NCBI GenBank assembly: GCA_937967425.1
Contig: CALBST010000378.1
Coordinates: forward strand, 1 to 12,094
Direction: 5' to 3'
DNA from: an uncultured Caulobacteraceae bacterium
GTDB lineage: Bacteria; Pseudomonadota; Alphaproteobacteria; Caulobacterales; TH1-2
Length of the DNA: 12,094 nucleotides
A model generated the notes under the pieces. It ran no database searches, was not told the DNA's origin, and saw nothing but the letters and a program-made list of their open reading frames with translations. Shown one piece after another: positions 1-7,694 of the stretch. Each line of letters opens with the position of its first letter. The first letter of the stretch is position 1. A program made the translations under genes and the position numbers.

Positions 1-2391
1 GAAGCTGAGGTGGAGTATCAGGAGAAAACGTCGCCGACGATCTGGGTGAAGTTTCCGATCGTGAAGGCCAACGACCGCCAAGACGCGGCGTTCGCGAGCT
101 TGATGACTGCGGCTGGTGTCAAAACATCACCTGACCAACTCAGTCTTGTCGGGGCCTCAATCGTAATTTGGACGACGACGCCTTGGACCATCCCCGGCAA
201 TCGCGCGATCTCGTTTGGTCCGCAGATGGATTACATACTGACCGAGGTGCGGGAGGTTGAACACAACGACGCATTCGTTCCTTGGGCGAAGCCTGGCGAC
301 CGGTTGATCGTCGCGGAAGCGCTCGTCGACGAAGTAATGAAAGCCGCAAAGGTCATCCGACATCAGCCTATCCGACCCGTCGGCGTTGACGATCTAACGG
401 GTGCCGTTGCTGCGCACCCGTTCCGGGGACGCGGCTACGATTTTGATGTGCCTCTGTTGGCGGGCGATCACGTCACGGACGATGCGGGTACGGGTTTCGT
501 GCATACCGCGCCGAGCCATGGCGCCGACGACTTTGTGATCTGGACCAAGCATTTCGGGCAGGAAGGCATTCCGTTCACGGTCGATGAGGATGGGCGCTAC
601 ACGAAAGAAGCGCCGATGTTTGAGGGGCTGGAGGTCATCCAGCTTGAAGGCAAGAACCTCGGCAAGGACGGCCCTGCCAACAAAGCGGTGATGGATAAGC
701 TGATCGAAGTCGGCGCGCTGTTGGCGCGCGGGCAGCTCAAGCACCAGTATCCGCACTCGTGGCGTTCGAAGGCGCCGCTCATCTTCCGCAACACGCCGCA
801 ATGGTTCATTGCGCTGGATAAGCCGTATCGCGATGGCAAGACGCTGCGCCAGATCGCGCTCGATGAAATCGATCGTGTTGATTGGGGGCAGAAGCGCACC
901 GGCGAGACGAAGGACTACAACCGTATCCGCGGCATGATCGAGGATCGGCCGGATTGGCTGGTGTCGCGTCAGCGCGCGTGGGGCGTGCCGTTGCCGATCT
1001 TCGTGAAGAAAAGCGATGGCTCGATCCTTCAGGATGATGAAGTCGATGCGCGCATCGTCGCGGCGATGAAGGAAGGCGGCGCCGACGTCTGGTGGGCGAC
1101 GCCGACGCAGGATTTCCTGGGCGCCAAGCACAACGCGGATGAGTACGAGAAGGTCGAGGACATTCTGGATGTCTGGTTTGACTCGGGCTCAACGCATGCG
1201 TTCGTGATCGGCAATCCGGAGGCGCCGACGCGGGCTTCGTTCGTGAACCCGGTCTCGACCATCTATCTCGAAGGCTCGGACCAGCATCGCGGCTGGTTTC
1301 ATTCGTCGTTGCTGGAAAGCTGCGCGACGCGCGGCAAGGCGCCGTATGATGAGGTGATTACGCACGGCTTCACCATGGACGAGAAGGGCATGAAGATGTC
1401 CAAGTCCATCGGCAACACGATCGAGCCGCAGAAGATTGCCGAGCAGAATGGCATCGAAATCCTGCGCCTCCTGATCGCGTCCGCCGAATACGGTGACGAT
1501 CTGCGCTTGGGCAAGATCATGATCGATCAGTCCGGCGAGATGTACCGCAAGCTCCGCAACACGCTGCGCTATCTGTTAGGGGCGTTGCGAGACTTCAGCG
1601 ATGCCGAACGCGTTTCTTCTCCCTCCGGGGAGTCGCTTCCATTGCTCGAAAGGTGGTTGCTGCATCGACTTTGGGAAGTCGATCGCGAAGTCCGCCGCGG
1701 CTACGAAACTTATCAGTGGCGCGTGGCGCTCGGTGCGATCGTCGAATTCTGCAACGTCGATCTCTCAGCCTTCTACGTGGATGTTCGCAAGGATTCGCTC
1801 TATTGCGACGCGCCGAATTCATTCCGCCGCCGCGCCTGCCGCACGGTGTTGGACGAAACCTTCTCGCGCCTCACCGCGTGGCTGGCGCCGATCATGCCGT
1901 TCACAACCGAGGAAGCGTGGCTGACGCGCTTCCCGGAGAGCGTTTCGGTGCACCTACGCACGTTCCCGGAAACACCGGACGCGTGGGAGGATGATTTCGC
2001 GGGCGAGGAGATGGCGAAGCTGCGCGAAGCACGGGCGGTTGTCACCGGCGCGCTCGAAGTGGCGCGACGCGATAAGGTGATCGGCGCCGCGCTTGAGGCT
2101 GCGCCGCGCGTGTTCGTGAAAGACGATGGCTTACGCGCATCGCTGCAAGCGGTCGATTTCGCCGAGCTCTGCATCACCAGCGGCATCACCATCGTTGAAG
2201 GCGAAGGACCGGCCGACGCGTTCCGCTTACCGGAAATGCCGGGCGTTGCAGTGGTGATAGAAAAGGCGCCGGGCGTGAAGTGTGCGCGGTCATGGAAGTA
2301 TTTCGATCCCGCCACCGCCGACCCACGCTACCCCGACATCACGCCGCGCGACGCTGAAGCTGTTGCGGCGTGGGATGCGGCGCGCGGCTGA
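1..2391 (+). CDS. ileS: Isoleucyl-tRNA synthetase, 5'-truncated by the window edge
   Basis: Class I aminoacyl-tRNA synthetase that charges tRNA-Ile with isoleucine in the cytoplasm and edits misactivated valine. The reading frame is open from base 1, so the start and the HIGH motif lie outside; roughly 170 N-terminal residues are missing compared with a normal bacterial enzyme. Numbering from base 1, the CP1 editing domain shows WTTTPWTIPGN at 57-67 and GTGFVHTAPSHGADD at 163-177. The catalytic KMSKS loop is at 465-469 (bases 1393-1407). An anticodon-binding domain follows. The C-terminus carries KCARSW at about 760 but lacks the further cysteines of the usual IleRS zinc finger, so the finger is probably degenerate, as in other alphaproteobacteria as I recall. 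The gene is followed by lspA 110 bases on, a common bacterial pairing. The GTG at base 10 is not the real start. Confidence 0.97.
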   Translation, partial: EAEVEYQEKTSPTIWVKFPIVKANDRQDAAFASLMTAAGVKTSPDQLSLVGASIVIWTTTPWTIPGNRAISFGPQMDYILTEVREVEHNDAFVPWAKPGDRLIVAEALVDEVMKAAKVIRHQPIRPVGVDDLTGAVAAHPFRGRGYDFDVPLLAGDHVTDDAGTGFVHTAPSHGADDFVIWTKHFGQEGIPFTVDEDGRYTKEAPMFEGLEVIQLEGKNLGKDGPANKAVMDKLIEVGALLARGQLKHQYPHSWRSKAPLIFRNTPQWFIALDKPYRDGKTLRQIALDEIDRVDWGQKRTGETKDYNRIRGMIEDRPDWLVSRQRAWGVPLPIFVKKSDGSILQDDEVDARIVAAMKEGGADVWWATPTQDFLGAKHNADEYEKVEDILDVWFDSGSTHAFVIGNPEAPTRASFVNPVSTIYLEGSDQHRGWFHSSLLESCATRGKAPYDEVITHGFTMDEKGMKMSKSIGNTIEPQKIAEQNGIEILRLLIASAEYGDDLRLGKIMIDQSGEMYRKLRNTLRYLLGALRDFSDAERVSSPSGESLPLLERWLLHRLWEVDREVRRGYETYQWRVALGAIVEFCNVDLSAFYVDVRKDSLYCDAPNSFRRRACRTVLDETFSRLTAWLAPIMPFTTEEAWLTRFPESVSVHLRTFPETPDAWEDDFAGEEMAKLREARAVVTGALEVARRDKVIGAALEAAPRVFVKDDGLRASLQAVDFAELCITSGITIVEGEGPADAFRLPEMPGVAVVIEKAPGVKCARSWKYFDPATADPRYPDITPRDAEAVAAWDAARG

Positions 2392-2501
2392 TGGCGAGCG
2401 GCAGAGGTATCGCAATTTCTGCCCGCGATCCTTGGCGAAACCAAAGCGCCGCGGCGGCGGCGGCTTGATTGGCGCCCTCGCGGGCGTCCATAAGCCCGAG
2501 C

Positions 2502-3071
2502 ATGCTCCGTCTCGGCCTCATCATTGCTGGCGTCGTCTTCGTCGCCGACCAGATCACGAAGTGGCTGGTTCTTGGCCCGGGCCAATTCAGTCCGCGCGGA
2601 TGCCTGGAGGCGGGCATCAATTGCCGCTTTATCGAGATCAGCCCGTTCTTCGACCTGCAAATGGTTTGGAACCGGGGTGTCAGCTTCGGCCTGCTGCGGG
2701 CCGATCAGGATCTCGCCCGCTGGGGCCTGGTGGCCCTCTCGTTCCTGATTTCAGGCATTTTTCTCTGGTGGTTGCGAACGGCCGAGCGCAAGCCGACGGC
2801 GATCGCGCTTGGGCTGGTCATCGGGGGGGCGCTCGGGAACGTCATCGACCGGATTCGTTTCGGCGCCGTCGCGGATTTCCTCGATTTCAATGGCCTCTGG
2901 TTTCCGTGGGTGTTCAACGTGGCCGATGCGGCCATCACCTGCGGCGCGATCCTTTTGGCCATCGACATGGTGTTCTTCGCCGAAACCGAACCGGGGAAGG
3001 GCACCGGTTGGAGCCAATTCAAGGCCTGGATGAACCGGGGCAAAGGCGGGGCCGGGGGCTCAGGCGGCTGA
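2502..3071 (+). CDS. lspA: Lipoprotein signal peptidase (signal peptidase II)
   Basis: Inner-membrane aspartyl protease that removes the signal peptide from diacylglyceryl-modified prolipoproteins. The 189-residue product has four hydrophobic segments (about 3-23, 73-91, 98-114 and 137-158). It carries the family motifs WNRGVSFG (56-63), GNVIDR (112-117), VADFLDF (123-129) and FNVADAAI (138-145); Asp125 and Asp142 match the catalytic dyad. The start is set at ATG 2502 because the first membrane segment begins there; the frame stays open to a TTG at 2469, but that adds only a non-conserved leader. No strong Shine-Dalgarno is visible, so translation may rely on coupling or a weak site. The C-terminus ends in a Gly-rich tail. 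It probably belongs to the ileS transcript. Its likely client, a BamF-like lipoprotein, is the next gene. Confidence 0.95.
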   Translation: MLRLGLIIAGVVFVADQITKWLVLGPGQFSPRGCLEAGINCRFIEISPFFDLQMVWNRGVSFGLLRADQDLARWGLVALSFLISGIFLWWLRTAERKPTAIALGLVIGGALGNVIDRIRFGAVADFLDFNGLWFPWVFNVADAAITCGAILLAIDMVFFAETEPGKGTGWSQFKAWMNRGKGGAGGSGG

Positions 3072-3137
3072 TATTTGGGGGAGATTCGCCCCATAACGGT
3101 CAAACTGCGGGGCGACGCATCTTTGCTGCAGTCCGGC

Positions 3138-3167
3138 TTGGCGGGGCGGGCGTGGCTCGTCTAGAAC
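3138..3167 (+). promoter_or_regulatory. Candidate sigma-70-type promoter for the BamF/M16 genes
   Basis: TTGGCGG at 3138-3144 and TCTAGAAC at 3160-3167 resemble the Caulobacter housekeeping consensus (TTGACGS and GCTANAWC); the second element matches at 7 of 8 positions. The spacing is slightly longer than usual (15 bases between the two blocks). The predicted transcript would start near 3174 and give a leader of about 24 bases ending in a good Shine-Dalgarno (GGGAGG, 3186-3191). This is consensus matching by eye only. Read-through from ileS-lspA remains possible, since the 126-base gap shows no clear terminator. Confidence 0.45.
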
Positions 3168-3197
3168 CGGGCCTGAGAGATTTGAGGGAGGCGGACG

Positions 3198-3737
3198 TTG
3201 TCCAAACCAATCGCACTGGTGGCGGTTCTTGTAGCGGCCACAGCAGCCAGCGGTTGCTCGAGCTTTTCGCGCGCTATCGGCGCGTCGCGCTCGTCGCCGG
3301 ACGAATTCCGCGTCATGACGCACGCACCGCTGACGCTGCCGCCGGATTACAATCTGCGTCCGCCGCGTCCAGGTGAAGCGCGTCCGGGCGAAAGTGACCC
3401 GTCCAGTGAAGCGCGCGCCGCCCTTTTCGGCGACAACGTTGGCCAAGCGGCAAGCCCGGGAGAGCGCGCCTTTATCTCGGCGGCTGGCGCCACGACCGCT
3501 GACGACAACATCCGCGAACAGATCGATTACGAAGCGCAAGGCGTCGTGCGCCGCAACGAGGGCTTCGTGAATCAGCTTCTCTCGTTCGGTGGCTCCGGTG
3601 CGCCGGCTGCCGCGCCGCTCAATCCCGAACAAGAAGAGCAACGGCTCGCCAACGAAGAATCCATTCGCCGCGCCACGGGCGGCGGTCAGGTGATCATTTC
3701 GCGTGATCGTGGCGGCTTCAAGCTGCCGGGCACCTGA
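3198..3737 (+). CDS. BamF-like outer-membrane lipoprotein (DUF3035 family)
   Basis: Predicted lipoprotein of 179 residues. The signal peptide ends at a lipobox-like ASGC, with Cys20 as the lipidation site; Ala at -3 is slightly atypical. After Cys20 comes a Ser-rich linker, then the motif PDEFRVMTHAPLTLPPDYNL (34-53) followed by a Pro-rich stretch. This is the hallmark shared by BamC N-termini and the alphaproteobacterial BamF/DUF3035 family. A second conserved block, AFISAAGATTADDNIREQID, lies mid-protein, and FVNQLLSFG follows. Family knowledge places BamF with the beta-barrel assembly machine at the inner face of the outer membrane. The start is TTG 3198, supported by GGGAGG six bases upstream and by the signal peptide. 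The next gene starts five bases after this stop, so the two are probably translated from one mRNA. The family call is firm; the exact role in this organism is inferred. Confidence 0.85.
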   Translation: MSKPIALVAVLVAATAASGCSSFSRAIGASRSSPDEFRVMTHAPLTLPPDYNLRPPRPGEARPGESDPSSEARAALFGDNVGQAASPGERAFISAAGATTADDNIREQIDYEAQGVVRRNEGFVNQLLSFGGSGAPAAAPLNPEQEEQRLANEESIRRATGGGQVIISRDRGGFKLPGT

Positions 3738-3742
3738 GCGTC

Positions 3743-5092
3743 TTGGTCGGCGGGGTAGGCCAGCGCTTCATCGCAGCATGTCTCGCACTACTGGCGCTGA
3801 CAGCGTCGGCGCATGCGCGCGAATTCATCCGGCCTGAAACCTTCACGCTCCGCAACGGCCTGCAGGTCGTGGTGATTACCGACCGGCGCGCGCCGGTGGT
3901 CACGCACATGCTCTGGTATCGCGTCGGCGCTGCGGACGAGCCACGGGGATCCTCCGGCATCGCGCACTTCTTCGAACACCTGATGTTCAAGGGCACCCGA
4001 CAGATCGCGCCTGGTGAGTTCTCGCGCACCGTTGCTCGAAACGGCGGCGAGGACAACGCGTTCACAAACTGGGACTACACTGCCTATTTCGAGCGCATTG
4101 CGCGCGATCGGCTTGAGCTTGTGATGCGCATGGAAGCGGATCGCATGCGCAATTTGCAGTTCTCGGATGAGACGTTCGCTTCAGAGCGTGACGTGATCGC
4201 CGAGGAACGCCGTCAGCGTGTCGACAACAATCCGGGCGCTGTGCTTGGCGAGCGCATGCGGGCAATGTTGTGGCCCCATCATCCGTACGGCACGCCGGTG
4301 ATCGGCTGGCTACATGAAATCAATGCGCTCGACCGCGAAACCGCGCTGGAATTTTATCGCACCTGGTACGCGCCGAATAACGCCATCCTTGTCGTGGCGG
4401 GCGATATCGATGCGGCGGAGTTGCGCCCTCTGGCTGAGCGTCACTACGGACGGCTGCGGCCGACGCGCAATTTGCCGGCGCGCACATGGGTGACCGATCC
4501 GCCGAATGTCGGCCCGATGCGGGTGACACATAGCGACGCCAAAGTTCGCCAACCGTCGTTCTCGCGGCTCTACCGCGCGATCAGCTACGGCACCGATACC
4601 GGCCGGCAGGCTCACGCGCTCGATGTGGCGATTGAGATTCTCGGTGGCTCGGAAACCAGCCGCTTGTATCGCGCGCTCGTGGAAGAGCAGCGCATCGCGG
4701 TGAGCGCCGGTGCGAGCGCGAGTTCATCGGGATTGGGTGGCGGCAGCGTTTCAGTTTGGGCGACGCCGGTTGAAGGCGTGACGTTGGAGCAGGTGGAGAG
4801 GGCCACGGACGCGGTGATCGCCACATACCTGCGCGATGGCCCGACGGAGGCGGAGTTGACGCGTGCGCGAAATCTGCTCACTGCCAACGCCGTTTATTCG
4901 CGCGATAGCCAGGAGAGTCTCGCTAATATCTATGGCGCGTCTCTGGCGCAGGGCGAGAGCATCGATGATGTCGTGAACTGGCCCGCCGATATCGAAGCGG
5001 TCACCCGCGATGACGTTGCAGCGATCGCCCGCCAGACGCTCGATATCAACGCATCCGTTACCGGTTGGCTGATGCCGGAGGCGGAGGAATGA
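3743..5092 (+). CDS. Secreted M16 zinc peptidase, catalytic member of a pair
   Basis: Pitrilysin-type (M16) zinc metallopeptidase of 449 residues. A signal peptide (about residues 1-25, ending ASAHA) predicts export to the periplasm. The inverted zinc motif HFFEH is at 75-79 (ligands His75 and His79, catalytic base Glu78). The third ligand Glu154 in VIAEERRQ gives the classical HxxEH-X74-E spacing. The family block AFTNWDYTAYFE lies at 106-117. Two M16 lobes are present, matching the roughly 450-residue two-domain subunits that pair with an inactive partner. The start is TTG 3743; no in-frame ATG fits the signal peptide, and the Shine-Dalgarno is weak, so re-initiation after the BamF-like gene is likely. 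The stop overlaps the next gene's start (ATGA, 5089-5092). Substrates cannot be read from sequence; small periplasmic peptides or misfolded outer-membrane proteins are reasonable guesses. Confidence 0.93.
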   Translation: MVGGVGQRFIAACLALLALTASAHAREFIRPETFTLRNGLQVVVITDRRAPVVTHMLWYRVGAADEPRGSSGIAHFFEHLMFKGTRQIAPGEFSRTVARNGGEDNAFTNWDYTAYFERIARDRLELVMRMEADRMRNLQFSDETFASERDVIAEERRQRVDNNPGAVLGERMRAMLWPHHPYGTPVIGWLHEINALDRETALEFYRTWYAPNNAILVVAGDIDAAELRPLAERHYGRLRPTRNLPARTWVTDPPNVGPMRVTHSDAKVRQPSFSRLYRAISYGTDTGRQAHALDVAIEILGGSETSRLYRALVEEQRIAVSAGASASSSGLGGGSVSVWATPVEGVTLEQVERATDAVIATYLRDGPTEAELTRARNLLTANAVYSRDSQESLANIYGASLAQGESIDDVVNWPADIEAVTRDDVAAIARQTLDINASVTGWLMPEAEE

Positions 5093-6438
5093 AGCATCTC
5101 GCGCTTGCAATCGCGCTCGCATTCGCCTCGCTCGCCCCTGCCTACGCGCAGGCGCAATCGGAAAGCGCGGCTTCGCGTTATGGTGTCGATGTCGAGCGCA
5201 TAGTCTCGCCTGGCGGTGTCGAGGCTTGGCTGGTTTCAGACGCCACGGTGCCGATGATTGTGATGCGCGCCTACTGGCGTGGCGGCTCAGCGATCGAGCC
5301 CGAAAATCTGGTCGGCGTCACCAGCGTGATGGCCGACATGATGACCGAAGGCTCCGGCTCGATGAACGCCAATGCGTTCAAGGAGCGGCTGCAAGATCTC
5401 AATATGTCGCTGAGCTTTGGCGCCGGCTGGGATGGCGTTGGCATGAGTCTGACGACGCTGAGCGAGAACCGCGATGCGGCGTTCGAAATGGCGCGCTTGG
5501 CGCTCCATGAACCACGATTTGACGCTGAGCCGCTGGCGCGGATCAAGCGGCAGATGCTGGTCGGACTGCGCACGCGTGAAACCAATGCGAGCTATCTGGC
5601 CAATCTGGCGCTCGACCAGGCGCTCTATCCCGACCACCCGTATGCACGCCGAACCAACCGCGAAGGCATCGAGGCGATCAACCGCGCGGCGCTGCAGCAG
5701 CGGCACGCAGCGCTTTTCAATCGCGCGTCGCTCCAGATCACAATTGTCGGCGACATTAGCGCCGCCGACGCAGGCCGGGCGGTTGATGCGATCTTCTCCG
5801 CATTGCCGCAGGGGGCGCCGCCCCCGGAACCAGCGCAAGTTAGGCTGGCCGAGCCGACGCCGCTGATCGTACGCACGCTGCCTCAGCCGCAAAGCCTGGT
5901 GCTATTCGCTGGGCCGGGCATCCAGGACGAGGATCCCGATTGGATCCCGCTTGCTGTCGCCAACTACATTCTCGGCGGCGGCGGATTTTCCTCACGGCTG
6001 ATGAGCGAGGTGCGTGAGCAGCGCGGCCTCGTTTACGGCATCGGCACTGGGCCCTCGATCCGTGAGCACCTGGCGATCGTGCGCGGTTCAGCGCAGACGG
6101 AAAACGCCGATGTGCGCGAAGCGATCGACGTGATCCGCGCGGAGATGGCGCGGCTACACGCGGATGGCGCAACGCAAACCGAGGTGAACGACGCGATTAC
6201 CTATCTCACCGGCTCGTTCGCGCTCGATCTCGATAGCAATGTCAAGATTGCCAACGTCGTTCACGGCTACCAGGCAGCAGGGCGGGGCATCGACTACATC
6301 AACCGCCGCAACGATCTGATCCGGGCGGTCACGCTCGCGGACGTCAATCGCGTCATCCGCCGCCTGTTCGACCCGGATGACTTTACCTTCGTGGTGGTGG
6401 GCCAGCCGGAAGGGCTGGAAGCGACGCCGCAGCGTTAG
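5089..6438 (+). CDS. Secreted M16-family protein, inactive partner subunit
   Basis: Second M16 homologue, also 449 residues. It has a clear signal peptide (MKHLALAIALAFASLAPAYA, predicted cleavage after 20). The M16 fold signature is kept in the C-terminal lobe (LGGGGFSSRLMSEVREQRGL followed by VYGIGTG). The region that should hold HxxEH instead reads LVGVTSVMADMM, with no His or paired Glu, so it cannot bind the catalytic zinc. Active/inactive pairing is well known for M16 proteins, including mitochondrial processing peptidase and bacterial heterodimers from Sphingomonas. The start is ATG 5089, not the TTG at 5065: the ATG overlaps the previous stop, a GGAGG lies seven bases upstream (5077-5081), and the signal peptide begins there. 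The overlap predicts coupled synthesis in equal amounts, as suits a 1:1 complex. Confidence 0.92.
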   Translation: MKHLALAIALAFASLAPAYAQAQSESAASRYGVDVERIVSPGGVEAWLVSDATVPMIVMRAYWRGGSAIEPENLVGVTSVMADMMTEGSGSMNANAFKERLQDLNMSLSFGAGWDGVGMSLTTLSENRDAAFEMARLALHEPRFDAEPLARIKRQMLVGLRTRETNASYLANLALDQALYPDHPYARRTNREGIEAINRAALQQRHAALFNRASLQITIVGDISAADAGRAVDAIFSALPQGAPPPEPAQVRLAEPTPLIVRTLPQPQSLVLFAGPGIQDEDPDWIPLAVANYILGGGGFSSRLMSEVREQRGLVYGIGTGPSIREHLAIVRGSAQTENADVREAIDVIRAEMARLHADGATQTEVNDAITYLTGSFALDLDSNVKIANVVHGYQAAGRGIDYINRRNDLIRAVTLADVNRVIRRLFDPDDFTFVVVGQPEGLEATPQR

Positions 6439-6455
6439 CTGACCGAACGGCAATA

Positions 6456-6485
6456 GTGACGTACACCTCTGTATGGTGCTAAGCC
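6456..6485 (+). promoter_or_regulatory. Possible promoter for the acyl-CoA dehydrogenase pair
   Basis: GTGACGT at 6456-6462 and GCTAAGCC at 6478-6485 loosely match the alphaproteobacterial -35 (TTGACGS) and -10 (GCTANAWC) blocks with 15 bases between them, the same geometry as the candidate at 3138-3167. It lies in the 68-base gap between the M16 genes and the dehydrogenase genes. The predicted start, near 6491, would leave a short leader just long enough to carry the AGAGGA Shine-Dalgarno at 6493-6498. Two mismatches in the -10 block make this tentative. Confidence 0.3.
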
Positions 6486-6506
6486 GCGCGTCAGAGGAAA
6501 CGCGCG

Positions 6507-7694
6507 ATGACACAAGAACTGGAAGCCTTCCGCGCCGAGACACGGGCTTGGCTGGAAGCAAACTGCCCGCCTTCGATGCGCACGCCGATGACCGGCGAAG
6601 ACGACGCCGTCTGGGGCGGGCGCAATTACGAGTTCAAGAATCCTGAAGCCAAGCTCTGGCTGGAGCGCATGGGCTCGAAGGGCTGGACCGCGCCGACATG
6701 GCCGGTCGAGTACGGCGGCGGTGGATTGAGCGCCGATCAGAACCGCGTGTTGCAGAGTGAGCTCAAGAAGATCGGCGCGCGGCCGCCGCTGTTTTCGTTC
6801 GGACTCTGGATGTTGGGTCCGGTGCTGCTCGAGTACGCTAACGAGGAGCAAAAGAAAGAACATCTGCCAAAGATCGTGCGCGGTGAAATTCGTTGGTGCC
6901 AAGGCTATTCGGAGCCGGGCGCGGGGAGCGATCTCGCGGGGCTGCAGACCAAGTGCGAGGACAAGGGCGATCATTGGCTGATCAACGGCCAGAAGGTGTG
7001 GACCTCGTACGCGAACTACGCCGATTGGTGCTTTTGCCTGGTGCGCACGGATACGAGCGTGAAGCACGAGGGCATTTCGTTCGTGCTGATCGACATGACG
7101 ACGCCGGGCGTCGAAACGCGGCCGATCAAACTGATTTCGGGCTCCTCGCCGTTCTGCGAGACGTTCTTCACGGACGTGAAGATTCCGAAGGGCAATATGG
7201 TCGGGCGCCTCAATGGCGGCTGGGAAATCGCCAAGCGGTTGCTGCAATACGAGCGCACCAACATTTCGGGCTTCGGCTCCAACACGCGCGTTGATGTGGT
7301 CGACCTGGCGAAGAAGCATGTCGGCGTAGCGGGCGGCGTGCTGGAAGATCGCGACCTGCGGGCGCGGATAGCCGCGCATAAGATGACGGAGCGCGCTTAC
7401 GCGTTGTCCGTGCAGCGCGCACAAGAAGAGGCGAAGGCCGGCGGCAATGTCAGTCACATGGCCTCGATGTTCAAAGTCGCGGGCGCGACTTTGAACCAGG
7501 ATCGCTGCGAGCTGATGGTGGAAGCGGCGGGCAATCGCGCGCTGGGCTGGTCGGGTGAAGGTTTCTCCGCCGACGATCTCGCCACCACGCGCGGCTGGTT
7601 GCGGTCGAAAGGCAATTCGATCGAAGGCGGCACCACCGAAATCAACCTCAACGTCGTCGCCAAGCGGGTGCTTGGACTGCGAGACACACAATGA
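6507..7694 (+). CDS. Acyl-CoA dehydrogenase, FadE type, catalytic subunit candidate
   Basis: Flavoenzyme of 395 residues that should oxidise an acyl-CoA to the 2-enoyl-CoA and pass electrons to ETF. The N-terminal helical domain is followed by the FAD/substrate motif CQGYSEPGAGSD (131-142) and the beta-domain (WLINGQKVWTS). The C-terminal helical domain ends in IEGGTTEINLNVVAKRVLGL. The position of the MCAD catalytic Glu holds Gly in this GGT motif. A Glu in the alternative position is present: Glu249 in LLQYERTNISG, equivalent to the DLER Glu of isovaleryl-CoA dehydrogenase. ATG 6507 is preceded by AGAGGA at eight bases. The stop overlaps the next dehydrogenase gene (ATGA). The layout resembles the heteromeric FadE pairs of actinobacterial sterol degradation, but the substrate (fatty, branched, aromatic or sterol side chain) is not determinable here. 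Confidence 0.93.
   Translation: MTQELEAFRAETRAWLEANCPPSMRTPMTGEDDAVWGGRNYEFKNPEAKLWLERMGSKGWTAPTWPVEYGGGGLSADQNRVLQSELKKIGARPPLFSFGLWMLGPVLLEYANEEQKKEHLPKIVRGEIRWCQGYSEPGAGSDLAGLQTKCEDKGDHWLINGQKVWTSYANYADWCFCLVRTDTSVKHEGISFVLIDMTTPGVETRPIKLISGSSPFCETFFTDVKIPKGNMVGRLNGGWEIAKRLLQYERTNISGFGSNTRVDVVDLAKKHVGVAGGVLEDRDLRARIAAHKMTERAYALSVQRAQEEAKAGGNVSHMASMFKVAGATLNQDRCELMVEAAGNRALGWSGEGFSADDLATTRGWLRSKGNSIEGGTTEINLNVVAKRVLGLRDTQ

Noticed and set aside
2391..2468. A 25-codon ORF starting in a TGATG overlap with the ileS stop, beginning MASGRGIAIS and ending in a run of alanines.
   Set aside because: No Shine-Dalgarno, no recognisable content, and the Ala run comes from a GCG/CGG trinucleotide stretch. 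The position could be chance; conservation in relatives would be needed to revive it.
3076..3093. A small hairpin (TGGGG / CCCCA, 8-base loop) just after the lspA stop, considered as a terminator.
   Set aside because: Only five pairs and no following T-run, so it is too weak to call.
2282..3376. A 364-codon plus-strand frame crossing the end of ileS, all of lspA and the start of the BamF-like gene.
   Set aside because: It is out of frame with three motif-supported genes and reads as Arg/Gly-rich sequence without structure.
5811..5825. A GC hairpin (GGGGGC / GCCCCC, 3-base loop) inside the second M16 gene.
   Set aside because: It encodes the Gly-Ala-Pro-Pro-Pro linker between the M16 lobes, so it is explained by coding constraint in GC-rich DNA.
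6435..7691. A 418-codon open frame on the minus strand opposite the first acyl-CoA dehydrogenase.
   Set aside because: It mirrors a clear dehydrogenase gene almost base for base, has no recognisable domain, and its sequence is low-complexity His/Arg/Ala-rich.
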